NCBI GenBank assembly: GCA_964058805.1
Contig: CAXKVV010000206.1
Coordinates: 310,001-374,000 of the forward strand
From: Schoenoplectus triqueter
Lineage: Eukaryota > Streptophyta > Magnoliopsida > Poales > Cyperaceae
Direction: 5' to 3'
Length of the DNA: 64,000 bases
Shown here: positions 1 through 11,690 of the stretch, in pieces
Numbering within the stretch: the first letter of the stretch is position 1
Layout: each line of letters opens with the position of its first letter
Notes under the pieces: model-generated
What the model was told of the DNA's origin: nothing
Database searches by the model: none
The model's input: only the letters and a program-made list of their open reading frames with translations
Made by a program: the position numbers and the translations under genes

Positions 1-762
1 TATAAATTTCTAACCGGATAGCACTCGAGTAGATATTATCCAAATTGTGCCCCTACCAACTCTCAAGAAAGCATATGCCTGGGTCAGACAAGAAGAGATG
101 AGGCAAAACATGATGTGCGGCAACGATAATACTTGTAACCCTGCTATCATGACGATGAAGCATACGGACTGTGCACCAGAGGTATCTCTCTTTCAAATCT
201 AAAACAAAATAGGGAAAGAATGTTGAAGGAGGGTGCGGTCATTGCTACAATCCAAGGCACACCAAGAAAACTTACTTTAAGTTGCATGGATATCCAGATT
301 GGTGGCATGATTTGAAAGAGAAAAAGGCCGCAGGGAACAAGAAGGAACAAGGTGGTCAGACGCACCTAGTAGGATGTACGGACTGAGTACTCAGGTATAC
401 GGACTGTGCAGAAGACAACACATGCCAAGTATCATTGACACTTGCGACTTATGTCAAAGGTACAGACAAGTCTGTTGAAATAGGTAATGCTCTTGTCACA
501 CAAAATAAAAAAAAGGGTAATAGATTCAGAAGCAACCGACCACATAAATTATTTGGAGTCAGATCTTGATAAGATTGGAAAATCCAACCGAAAAGAAATT
601 GTGAATGCAAATGGAGTTCCCTCTCAGGTTATGGGATCAGAAATTGTTAATGTGACTGGATCATTATGTTTAAAAGTTACTCTACTTGTCCCCTTGAGTA
701 TTATTGAATTTATGAATCATTCTGAGTTCATGACTGAAATTGTGAAACTTCATAATATATAA
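1..762 (+). pseudogene. Decayed Ty1/copia retrotransposon remnant (gag zinc knuckle and start of protease)
   Basis: Three pieces in different frames read as a copia polyprotein. About 49-135 gives gag-like KKAYAWVRQEEMRQNMM. About 234-385 gives a CCHC zinc knuckle (CGHC..H) followed by KLHGYPDWWHDLK, a run typical of plant copia gag. 487-762 begins with VIDSEATDHI, matching the copia aspartic protease start. The element is dead. The fourth zinc ligand is Tyr instead of Cys, the catalytic D-S-G triad reads D-S-E, frames shift between the pieces, and no integrase or reverse transcriptase follows. The 5' part lies outside the window. The family call is from motif recognition. Confidence 0.7.
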
Positions 763-779
763 TATACTCTTAAAAGTCA

Positions 780-2540
780 CTAACCGAGATAATTAGCAGG
801 AACACTAATTAACAGCTATCAGGTTAGTATGTAGATTAAATGATGGTCAAGTTTTACAGACCATAGACAAAGAGTTATCATTTTAATCACATAGATAGAT
901 GTTCTAGGAACATCGTATTTGACAAACCCCGAATGAAACATTAAATGAAATTATATTTGTGTCATTAATGCTTTCATTCAGTGTTAAATTCTAAGATATG
1001 AGGTATTCATCTTTCTTACATAAGATATGTATGTGTGTGATTTCTATCAAATGTTATCCGTAAAAGGTGGCTATAAAGGTATCTCTTCGGTATACATAAA
1101 TCGAGAAAGAGAGAAAATGATGTTGGTAAATAGTATTTTTTATGAAAGTTATGATATTTTGCACCTTTGTGAAACAGAATAACTGCGAGTCATGAATAAT
1201 ACTATTTCATTTTTTTCTCGGTGATAGTGTTTTTATGAGAAATTGTCGTTTATGGTATTTCTGGCAAAAGAAATAAACCACTCTCTGGTCAGTCCTGATG
1301 GATAACCTACAGAGGTATCACACATGTTATACTCTAAGACAAGCCGATCTGCATTCCAATTCAAATTTGAAAATGAGGTAGAAAATATTATATTAATCTA
1401 TTTAATTATTAAGTAGATTAATATTTTAGAAATTAATTATGGAGTAGATCTATAAAGGATTAAAGAGGTATGTATCTCTCGGTAAGCATCCGACATACTG
1501 CTTTAACCCTTCGCTTATGTTAGAAGTAAAATAATATTTTTACTGTCTTTTATAAAGGATTAAAATGTATGTATCTCTCAGTAAGCATCCGACATACTTT
1601 AATCCCTAGGTTAAGTAGAAATAAAATTTTTATTTTACAGTCTTTTCATAGCTTAAGCCTTAACGAGATTTAGTTGAACCAAAACTCAACAAATAAAATC
1701 TTACCCATACCTGTCTTATCGGGCATGATACGAGTCGAGTAAACGGCCAAAAGAGTGTCATTGACAGCCCTACATTGGTGTGACTTGCACAATATCTATC
1801 TCCGATAACATCAGCTTCGAAGACTTAAGAAAGCAGGTTCATATCGGTTTTTGCTCCCTAGACAGTACAAACTGACTATCAAAGCGCAAATTAACATAGC
1901 ACAATCAGGTTCATATGTTTATTATCATAGTTTATTTTGTATTTATTTGGAGGATATATGAGGAGTGGTCAAAATATCCGCGACTCTAGTTATGAGGTTT
2001 CACATAATAAAATTGGTTGTTGTGTTTGAACCGGTCCCAAATGTCACTAGTTACGACTGATGTCCAGGCAATATTCCTAGTAGCCACCCAATATCAGCTG
2101 ATGTCCCAGCCTAGAGCAGCCCACAAATTGCCCAAAATTAAGATAATAAAAGATGAATAGTGACATTTGGATATTGAGGATGATGCAGATGACGTAGATA
2201 TGGAGGAAATAAAGGAAGATATTGATGTTCAAAATGTGATATATGAATGGTGTCAGTCAATATATTAATTAATCGAGAAATGAGGCACTCGTATACCCAG
2301 TTCAATGATGGTCAACCGTTTTCATATGTTGATGAGCCGTTTTATCGTAAAATAGCTTGGATCGATGAGCAATTTGATGAGGGACAATAATTTGAGTCGA
2401 AAACACAACTGAAAAGCAAACCGTTGAATTTCATATGGAACACAATATGACACTTGATGTATAAAATAGTAATTGAAGTGTTTACATGAAAAAAAATAAA
2501 CTGATAATTATTTAATTTATTTATAAATATAATTAGTGTG
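780..2540. other. Intergenic AT-rich sequence, no supported gene
   Basis: No convincing coding exon. A short acidic open stretch near 2,162-2,268 (DIEDDADDVDMEEIKEDIDV) ends at a stop and has no recognisable partner. It may be transposon debris. An approximately 100-bp direct repeat at 1,451-1,650 is listed separately. Confidence 0.5.
1451..1650. repeat. Two-copy tandem duplication, period 100 bp
   Basis: Both copies open with TATAAAGGATTAAA (1,451 and 1,551). Both continue through GTATGTATCTCTC and GTAAGCATCCGACATACT to a TTTTA-rich tail ending CAGTCTTT or CTGTCTTT. The copies differ at several positions and by small indels. Confidence 0.7.
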
Positions 2541-2559
2541 ATAACATAAAAAGATAAAC

Positions 2560-3345
2560 GTTTGAAATTTCTTTACAGTCCAAATATCAGCCTAAATATT
2601 ATAGACGGGAATTGCTTTATGGGCCGGGCAGTAAAAAAAAATGGACCGGAATTGTTTGAAGGGCCAGGTATTATAAAAAACTGGTCCGAAATTTTTTCGA
2701 GCTTCCATATTCGTCCCGGAAAATTTTCGGACCATGTAAAAAAAAGTTCACTCATGTTATTATATGCGAAATATTTTTTTATTTTTAAAAATTTTAGATA
2801 TCTGATGACAATATATTATAAGTTTATAACATAGTTTATGCAATAGATTATTACTTATGAAACAAAATAGAAAACTTTATTATTAGCATTATAATATTAT
2901 AATAAATTATAAAGGAAAAAATCAACCAGAAAACTGCAGCAGAGTGCAGGAGAACAATTATTTATTTGACTATAATTAAAAATTTGAACAAATAACTTAC
3001 ATACTCTGACACTATTAATCTAATTCAATAATAAATTTGAAAATGAAAAAAAAAACAAAGTATTTTTGTGAATTACTTTATATTTTGAAAATTATATGTA
3101 TAAAAATACGGCGTGACACATAAAAATCACTGTATTCATAGACGTCGTTCTTAAGGGTCGAGTTGGACTTCTCAAAAGTCGGGTCTATGAGAGGGTCAAG
3201 TAAGGGCCGGGTTTGATAAGGATTTTTAGAGGGTCATGTTTAAAGACCTTAATTTTTAAGAGCTGAGCCTGGACCTTATTAAGCCTTTTGGACTCTTAGA
3301 GTCGGGTAAAGGCCGGATAAGGATTAGCGAGCGGGTAAGGGATTG

Positions 3346-3388
<43 letters not shown>

Positions 3389-3720
3389 TATTCTGTTGAT
3401 TATATATTTTTAATGTTAAGTTATATTTGTATAATAATATTAAATTATATTTTTCAATTTTTATTTTATTTTTTCTAGTTTTTCAGATTTTTTAATTATA
3501 ATTAATATACAATAATAAAATATTAAAAAATAATTTGGAAAGGGCCCGGTAAGGACCGGATTAGAAGAGCTTGTTTTTAAAGATTGAGTTCAGCCTTGAG
3601 AAGTCCGATATTTACTATTAAAAATGATTGAACCGGATTTGTAAGAGCCGGATAAGAACTAAATTTTTTGAAGAGCCGGCCGGGCCGGATTCAAGAGTCA
3701 AAACTCTTATAAACTATTCT
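2560..3720. repeat. Transposon-like GGCCGG-rich segments with a TA microsatellite
   Basis: 2,600-2,740 repeats short GGGCCGGG / GGACCGGAATT / GGTCCGAAATTTT motifs. 3,145-3,710 repeats GGGTC..GGGCCGG..GGATAAGG motifs on both sides of a (TA)n tract at about 3,344-3,391. Clustered CCGG motifs of this kind are usual in subterminal regions of non-autonomous DNA transposons. I could not find matching termini or a target duplication, so class and borders are open. Confidence 0.35.
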
Positions 3721-4017
3721 TGTGCATTGGGCAACTCTGTTTTAGAAAGAAAAATGCTGTTGTTTAATGAGAACCGTTGGATGGAACGATATAAGGCTAA
3801 AGCTAACCCAGAAATGTCCACCGCCGTTTACTTTCATGTAGTGGATGCAAAATTGGATAATTTACTCTCCGTTTACACCTTTCAGCACCCGGCAGTCCAG
3901 CACCGACCCAAATCATTTGTCAGATATTTAGTAAGAGAGTAATAAAGAACGACAGAGAGTATCTTGTCTTCGTTCCATCTTTACACTAGTTTTCATTTCG
4001 ATTGATCTAGGGTTCCA

Positions 4018-6491
4018 ATGTACAACGGTATCGGTCTTCAGACAGCTCGTGGATCAGGTACGAATGGATACGTCCAGTCCAACAAGTTCCTCGTTAAGGT
4101 TCGCTCCAGCGCCACCAGGCCCTTCGGCGGTGGTGCGCCTCCGCCCGGACCAACCATCTCGGGCGGCGTACGCAAGCCCAATGAAGACATCCTGGAGCAC
4201 GATCGCAAGCGTCGTATCGAGGTGAAGCTGCTTGTTTTGAGAGAAACCCTAGAAGAACGGGGTTATACGGAACAGGAGATGGAGGAGAGGATTGGTGAGG
4301 CCAGGAAAGGGCTGGAGGCTGAGGCTGAGGCAGAGAAAGCAGATGCTGAAGGAGCTGGAGCTGGTGGATCTCAAAGAGCTCATGGCGCATCTGATAAGAG
4401 GTAAATGATCCATTATCTTCTATTGTTGTTTTCTTTTTTCTTTTTTGCGTGGGATGGCTCTTTTTTTTTTGGTTCCAATGTTATTGGATGATTAAAGAAT
4501 AGTTCTTTTAGATGCACCCATTAAAAGGGTGTGAAGTCAGATAGGCGAGTGCAATTGTTTTTACCCTAGCTTCTACCGTTGGAACTAAAATTTATAGAGT
4601 CAAATCATTGCTTAGTTGAAGTTGGAAAACAAACCGATAACGTACTATGTTGATCCATAAACATGGAAGCATTACATTTCATGCCGAGTTATACTATGTT
4701 CATTTCTAAAATTTATGTCAACCTTTCAGGTATAGTAATACACAGAGCCACCACGTTGCTGCCAGGAAAGAGAAGCAACTGGAAACTCTAAGAGCTGCAC
4801 TGGGGATAAAAAGTGCAGAGGAGAAAAAACAAGAGGAACGAAGGAGTGATGTTGAATCAGGTGAGTTTATTGAAGATAAGAATGAAGAAGACAACAGTCA
4901 GGCCATTGATTCTGAAAGAAGGGCGGAGAAAATGAAGATGAAAACTGATGCCAAGCACGAGAAAGAAAAAAAAAAGCACAGTATGAGCTCCCGCTACAAT
5001 TCTGATTCTGATGTCAGTTCTGATTCTGAGATGGATGCCAAAAGGCAGAAAAGGATATCAAAAGATTCTAAAGGACATAAGCGAGGGAGTAGGAAGCAGG
5101 AAAATGATTACTCTGATTCTGATCCTGATTCAGATTCAGAGTCTGATTCTGGTAAGAAAAATAGTAGAAAAGGGAGGAAACATAGCACAAAGAAGAAGAG
5201 GTGTGACTCGGGCTCAGAATCAGATTACGACAGAAAGAGAAGTGGTCAGAGGAAACAGGTTGAGGTCATCAGAAAAAAGAGACATGATTCTGGTTCCGAT
5301 TCTGACTCTGCTTCTGGTTCCGATTCTGACTCTGCGGGAGAAGGTAAAGCTAAAACCAGTAAGAGTAAGAAGCATGATACTGATGAGTCAGAGTATAGTA
5401 GTGACGAGAGAGGAAGTTACAAATATCGTAATAAGGCAAGTAATATGGCAAGGAAAACAAAGGAAGAAAGAGAAGAGAAGGAAAAGAAGGACAGAGTGGT
5501 GAAGAAGAGAAGACATAATTCTGATGACTCTGGTAGTGAAAGTGGCAGGTCTGTATATGGTAAAAAGAAATCTGTAAAAGATAAAACTGTCACTGAGAAG
5601 GATGGACATGGCAATAGAAGGGAGGAGAGAACAGTTGAAGTGAAACAGGAGAGGGATTGCAAAAATGATTCCAAGTCTAGAAGAAATTATGCTTCAGAAG
5701 AAGAGATAATGAAGGATGCAGGAAAGGGAGGGGATGTTGATTCTAGAAGGCGTGAGGTGAAAAAAGAAGATCCATACTTGGAGGATGGTAGTAAGAGGTC
5801 AAAACATGACATGAATGATGGGGGGAGAAAGACATATCATGGTGGTCAGGACCATGATGCTAAGCGGGCACAATATCATGATGATGCCGATAAGGGGAGA
5901 TATGAGAGGCGTGATTCTGATGATGTTGACAAGTATAATCAGCGTGACCGTGATACTAAGAAGTCGAGGTATGATGGTCATGATCACGATAGTAAATGGA
6001 AAAGTGGTCATGTCCATGACTGTGATACTAGAAGGGCTCGGTATGATGGATATGGTGACCATGGTGATTCTATCAACCGCTATGATGGCAGGAGGTATGA
6101 TGTGCACAATAGTACTGATGCTGATGGTAAGGGGACTGACAGGCAAGGTGATTATGATGCTAGCAGGGACCGACATGCTGGGCGTGATAATCATAATGAT
6201 GGTCTGAGAAGAGACCTTGGTATGCATACCAGTAATGATGCTGATGGTGGCCGATATAATGGTAAGGGGACCAACAGACAATGCAATGATGATGCCAGGA
6301 TGGACCATCATGGTAGGCATAATGATCGTGATGATGACTTGAGAAGAAACTGTGATGATGATACAAAGAGGAGGTGGTATGATGATGGTGTGAAGAGGGG
6401 GCGCCATGAAGATGAATCAAGTCGTGATTCTAGGAGGCGAAGAGATGAGAGCCGACAGGGTGAAGATTCTCATAGGGAAAGACGGCGGTGA
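4018..6491 (+). CDS. Cwf21-domain pre-mRNA splicing protein (CWC21/SRm300-like)
   Basis: Two exons, 4018-4400 and 4730-6491. The intron has GT at 4401 and ends CAG at 4729. Joining restores frame (AG|G, Arg) and gives 714 aa. The N-terminus MYNGIGLQTARGSGTNGYVQ is the conserved start of CWC21/SRm300-type proteins. The cwf21 domain (about residues 55-100, acidic/basic helix with ERGYTEQEMEERI) contacts the U5/Prp8 core near the catalytic centre in characterised homologues. The rest is disordered and highly charged: Ser-Asp repeats with Lys/Arg blocks, then a long His/Asp/Arg/Tyr-rich tail. The expected place of action is the nuclear spliceosome. The ATG follows TCTAGGGTTCCA, a context common in plant housekeeping genes. 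Strong family call; the tail is likely to vary between species. Confidence 0.9.
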
Positions 6492-6740
6492 ATCATTCTC
6501 GTACTCATTAAATGGTAAGCCAATGTTTTTGTAGATTACATAATGTACTCTTTATTATATTTCAACAATATCTACTTGTTACTTGAGAATACAGCAGAAG
6601 CTTTTTAGCAGCGACAAATTTTAGAGAAACACCAAGATATGCCCAAATTAGTCCATGATAAAGTGACACCTTTCAATGAAAAATGCTTTTGACATTTTAA
6701 AGTTTCTGCAAATAAACTGACATTTACTATGTGTTGCTAA

Positions 6741-6758
6741 CCCCCCCCCCCCCCCCCT
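6741..6758. repeat. Poly-C tract in the 3' flank of the splicing gene
   Basis: A run of about 17-18 C lies 250 bp after the stop codon, probably in the 3' UTR or flank. It is a length-variable homopolymer, so the exact count is uncertain. Confidence 0.8.
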
Positions 6759-7191
6759 TTTGTTCATTTGCAATGAGCATTACATTTTGTAACATAGTAT
6801 GAGATATTATATGGCAAGCTTGAATGGCTTAATTATTGCCTACTTTTTTCATATTTTGTTGGGCAAATAATATCATCATTTTTCATATTGAATATGTGGT
6901 GGTGAACAATATCTGAACCTCCATTGCTTGATATTTACACTTTAAGAGCGAGAACATTGTGAAAATAAAGTGTAAAGATACTTGCCTAGCCGGTTAGCAT
7001 TATTTGTAAATAACCTTGAAATACATTGTAGTTTAATTGCTAATAAGCTATATTGATTTTTAATTTAGACACGGTTTGATACTGTTAATGCAAAATTACC
7101 AAGTTCTTTTAAAGTTGATATGCCAGGCTAATATGGATAAACACTGCACCAAGTTGTCTCCATGTTTATTCTTTGTATTGATTTGTGTGCG

Positions 7192-7255
7192 CAGGTTTTT
7201 TAAAGAGCGGGCTTTTGCAAGAATGTATGCCCACAGCCCACACAACTTGAGCTGG
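7192..7255 (+). other. Exon-like segment downstream of the splicing gene
   Basis: The segment follows a good acceptor (GTGTGCGCAG) and ends at a good donor (CTG|GTGAGT). It is more GC-rich than its surroundings. It lies 700 bp after the stop of the Cwf21 gene, on the same strand. It could be part of a spliced 3' UTR or an alternative last exon. Without transcripts this is only a candidate. Confidence 0.3.
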
Positions 7256-7815
7256 TGAGTTTTCTATTTCGGTTTTGTAATGCGCTTGCCTTTTGGTACT
7301 ATTTCATAGGCTTGTAGCCAAAAATTGTCTAGTGGATGTATTTTCATTTGTGCATATAAGCTGCTGGTGTTTCATGATGTTATCTGTAGAATTCCATCTT
7401 GTTAGCATTTTCTATTATTGTGATAGATCTACTAGTAAAATGGACAAATACTCTATTGACTGTTGTTTGAATGACAAATTGAATTTGCAAGTGTTGACTT
7501 ATTTTTCAGGTGTTATTTTTTATTCATCAAGATTATAATTCTTAATCGCGTCAAGTATAGGTAAAATAAACTCCTAGCACTCGACAAGTGATAATGCAAA
7601 ATGCCCAACGAATGTTAATTTGAAGGTCCGTGCAGAATGCATGTTGTAGTAGACGGGAGAGCAAGGGATACTGTGATTGTGAAGCACACACGTCCCAAAG
7701 ATATATAGATCGACAAAATCAGTACCTCCGATTTAGATATAAAACAAGGAATGGCCTGATCTAGACATCTTAAGAGTATCTATGATAACAGCAGAAAGAA
7801 GAAAAGTAAAATTAA

Positions 7816-10800
7816 TCAATTGAAGTCCATTACGGTGTCACTTAGTTTACAGCCTGTGGTCTCGAAAGGGAAGAAACAAACAGCAAGTCCTGACAGAAAA
7901 ATTACAAGTTCGAATAAGAGAAGTGCAATTGTCTGGTGGCAACCATGCACCAAAGCAACTGCTACAAGAGGGCAGAGAATACCACCAATTCTTCCAACTG
8001 AGCTTGCAACCCCTATTCCAGTAGCCCTTACTGATGTAGGATATATCTGATAAAATAAACACAGAGACCAAATTAGAGGCAAACAGTTTTTTTATTTTCT
8101 TCCATTTTTGGAGTATCATCATTATCAATATCATTATCACTATTACTATATTTTTTTACATTTGAGATTTATAATCTCTATATTTTTGGATTGAGTTTCA
8201 TTTCTAATCTACCCTAAGTTATCTGAGATTCAAGACTTTGTTGTTGTTATTGTTATTGCCGTCGCCATTTTTGGGGTAGATTTTGCTTTGCCTTGCGCAG
8301 AACATCCATAGATAGGACCTTAAATGCCTTTAAGATGTTGATATTGTAAATGACCATCTATTCTGGAAATTTTTTATTTTTCTGAAACTTCAAATTGCTT
8401 TTTGTATTCCTTTGGAACCAGTCTGATCCAACCATTCACGGTTATACTATCATCAGAGAATCAATAAAGCTAACCTCAGGGGCATATATGTATACTATTG
8501 TGAAGCTTGCGGAGATGCAAACACGTGCACCAAATAGGGATATAGCTGTGAGTGCCTCTGACTTGTAGAATACAAGAGGTCCCACGAAAAGGCAACTTGC
8601 AAAGAGCATCAATGACATGGATAGCTTCCGCCCAAGCTTATCCACAATTAAAGCCGATATGACAAGCCCTGGTATCTCTGTGAAAAAGAAGAGCAAGTTC
8701 AGAAATAGTTTCATGAACCAAAGGAACATCAAATTTCTTCTCCTTTTTAGTATTTAGTTTTGTTACCAGCAAAGCTAGAGATGAACACATTCTTGTAGAG
8801 CCCATCATCATTTGAATGTTCTGCTTTAACATCCTTCATCTCACAATCTTTATTTCCATTATTTAACTCAGATGTCAGCAAAACTATTCCATAGTAAGCA
8901 AATGCATTTCCCAAAAACACCATCCAAAGAAGCAAAGTTGACCTTACCAAATTTGGGGTCAAAAGCTTGATAACTGCCTTCAAACCTCCATTTTTTGTAC
9001 CAAATTTTTCATTCTGATTCTGATCAGAGACCAAATGTGCAGTTTCCAAGGAGGAATCAGTAACTTCTACAAGTTCAATTTGGCAATCAGAAATGAGGCG
9101 TCCGGGAGGGAGGCTTGTCTGATTTTTTGTTGCCATTTTGTTTAAAATTTCTGTAGCATACTCCGGGCAGCCTTTCATGCAGAGGTATCTTGGGGATTCA
9201 GGCGTGGCTTGGTATAAAAGTAGAAGAACAAAAGATGGGAGTGAAGATAGAGCCAGTAACCATCTCCAGCCAAGCTTTGGCATTATTGCCTGAAGAATTT
9301 AAACATGGAACAGATCGTGATAAAAGTACTTATACATTGTACCTAATTCCACAAAAATCCATCTCTAAAGTTGCAAACAGAAAGCAATCTGCATACCCAA
9401 AAGTGAATAATACCTCGTATCTGTCCCTCACCCATTTTTCACAGAAGAAAAGAAAACAAATCATCTGCCCATCTTACATTTTGCATGGAGAAGTCAGGAC
9501 ACACACAAGTGTTAAGTCATTTTACTGTCATGGCTGGTAAAATTTTAGGTCGCGGAAGGTATTGACATATTACATAAGTTAGGATATGTATAGCATATTT
9601 TTAAGTAAGAAAACATATTTCATTGAAAAAATAATGAAGATATAACAAAATTTTGAAAAAGGGTGTTACCCATGCAACAGAAGCCTCAAAGATTGTGCCA
9701 ATGGTCCAAAATGTAGAGAAGATGACCATCCATGTCCCCCTATTAGGAGCTGGTACAAACTCCAGAAACCAAGACCATAGGACAGGTCCTCCTCCAAGCC
9801 CAATACCAACCATAAACCGAAGAAAAAGCAAACAAGCATAGTTTGGAGCAAGTGCGCTCAAGAAACCTGCTGTACTTGTCACTATAGCAGTGAAAAGGAA
9901 CCCCTTCCTGATAAATAACGACAAATTTAGTACCAGCTTTTGGTGTTTTGGCAGGGTGTGAAAAAGAAGATATAAGCCCGAGTAAATGCTAGAATACAAC
10001 AACGACTTAATTAGGTACAATTTCATTGCAATAGAAGGGCCATAGCAACCTCTGGGATAATTTCTTATGAGATCTACTTTCTATTCACAATTGGCATTTG
10101 TAAATTTAAACTTTTGTCTTCTATTTTTCTTTTTGTTAAACTTTATTTTGAGACATCTGGGGTCTCCTTACTGGTTCTATGTTTTTGCATAAATTAGTAA
10201 ATTTAAAGGTAGGAATATTAGAAAAAAAAAACAAAGATGATGAAATAATAAACAAGTTGAACCTGCCTCCTTCCATGGGTATCTGACACAATGCCCCATG
10301 AGTAGGCACCAATAAGCATCCCCACAATGACAACACTAGTAATCATACTCTCTTTCTGAGCAGAGAGATCCCACTGAGACTGCACTGCAGGCCCCACAAA
10401 TGACAGAAGCATCATCTCCATTGCTTCACCAATCCATCCCATTCCAGCATAGAAAAGGACAAAAACTTGAAATTTCCCAAACCCTAGTTTTATTAGGGCC
10501 TCATCTACAGTGTATGTAGCATCTTCCTCCCCCATCTAAATTATTCAAAAAAAGCACAAGATTCAAATATATGAAAAAGCATATGCTACTTACCGCTGAC
10601 TAAGAAAAAATGATGCCTTTGGTTAATTTGCAACTTATTATATTACCAGTAACCATTTTGGTTTGAATGCAATGGATTTGAGGTATCACATCAAGTACGT
10701 AATATAGAAGGCCATATAATCTAGCTACCAGAACAACATAAAAGTAGGTAGACAAACAAAAGATGGATTTGGGTTAATTTGAAAAAAAAAATTAGAGTCA

Positions 10801-11062
10801 TCCGGAGTCAGTTTCACGATACTCACAGCTAACTATGGAATCTTGTTATTTCCTACAATATAATTCGCTTCATCATGCAACTTATTACCACGAGAAGCCA
10901 ATTTTCTTTTTATTAAAAGCATTCCAGGAAGTACATCAAACAAATTTATACAATGCGCAATTGCAGGGTGCCTGAACAAAAAAGAAGGTATACCAAGATC
11001 GAAATAAATTGGGGCTAATTTTGAAATATTTTGCTCACCATTTTGTTTTCAGCTCCTCTCAT
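7816..11062 (-). CDS. MFS transporter, organic cation/carnitine transporter 7 (nicotinate transporter) type
   Basis: Six exons: 11062-11039, 10535-10267 (or 10263), 9907 (or 9903)-9670, 9289-8767, 8677-8475 and 8046-7816, about 495 aa. After the first short exon, [20 protein letters not shown] matches the start of Arabidopsis OCT7/NIAP (At3g13050). MFS signs include the loop 2-3 motif [10 protein letters not shown], the related VDKLGRK later in the protein, [11 protein letters not shown] near the end, and about twelve hydrophobic segments. The characterised homologue moves nicotinate and related cations across membranes; the substrate here is inferred. The first exon ends ATG and the next begins ATG. 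The proposed start at 11062 is in frame and adds MRGAENKM; translation could also begin at either of the two later ATGs. The exon 2-3 junction is ambiguous (see findings). The gene is convergent with the Cwf21 gene. Confidence 0.88.
8098..8285 (+). mobile_element. 5'-truncated RTE retrotransposon 3' tail in the last transporter intron
   Basis: The segment runs from ATTATC-rich repeats through TTTCATTTCTAATCTACC and GAGATTCAAGACTTTG to a (TTGTTG)n-like end. It aligns by eye with the 3' end of the longer RTE copy at 53,363-53,470 and with the PP2C intron copy. It lies antisense to the transporter gene. A TTG-type 3' tail is usual for plant RTE elements. Confidence 0.6.
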
Positions 11063-11690
11063 GGACTTCTGATCTTCAATGTCTTGTCTGAAAAGATAGG
11101 TGCTGGGGAGGGGGAGGACGCAGAGAGAAATTAACATCTAATGGGAACATAGATCCGCCATTTTTGGAACAAGATAAACAAGGTGCGAAAAGAAGAAGTC
11201 AAAATGGTCAAAGAAGTCAAATGTTATGAAATCAGATCCGAATTGTGTTCGTACGAATTGAGTAGACCTGGTGTACTATATCAAAGTGGGCCACTTATAC
11301 CTCTACTTTTATATCACATTCTATATTTCGATTATTATAACTAATTTAGTTATTTTTTATTATTATTTAATTAAAATTTGAAAGAAAAATAAAAAAAATA
11401 TGAATCACGTATTTGATCATTTTAAATCAAAGCTTTAATAATCTCTCTTTCATATTTGAGAGTTACCCTTCATACTATATATCATTGGAAAACTAGCAAC
11501 GAAGAAAATACAATGAGTTAAATTACACATGAAATTGATTAATGGTTTGGGAGAAATTAAGGGAGTAAGTATTTCAGTTAGTGTTACACTTAACATCTTC
11601 TTTGATTTGTCGATTTGCAAAATAATCTTGAATTTTACAATTTACCTTGTTTGAGTTTTGTGCAGAGATTAACATGCAAATGGACTAGTG
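11063..11690. other. Promoter-side intergenic region of the transporter, no gene
   Basis: The region upstream of the transporter start should hold its 5' UTR and promoter. A purine-rich GGGGAGGGGGAGGA block (about 11,105-11,118 on the plus strand) would be a pyrimidine-rich 5' leader on the gene strand. I recognise no TATA box with confidence. Confidence 0.4.

Noticed and set aside
3628..3942. 104-codon open frame just upstream of the splicing gene
   Set aside because: It begins within the GGCCGG-rich repeat and runs into the promoter, with no recognisable domain and no splice partner.
5388..6420. Long open frames antisense to, or in other frames of, the Cwf21 gene
   Set aside because: They are products of GAT/CAT repeat composition in the second exon. 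They consist of Met/Ile/Thr or His/Ser repeats and have no homology.
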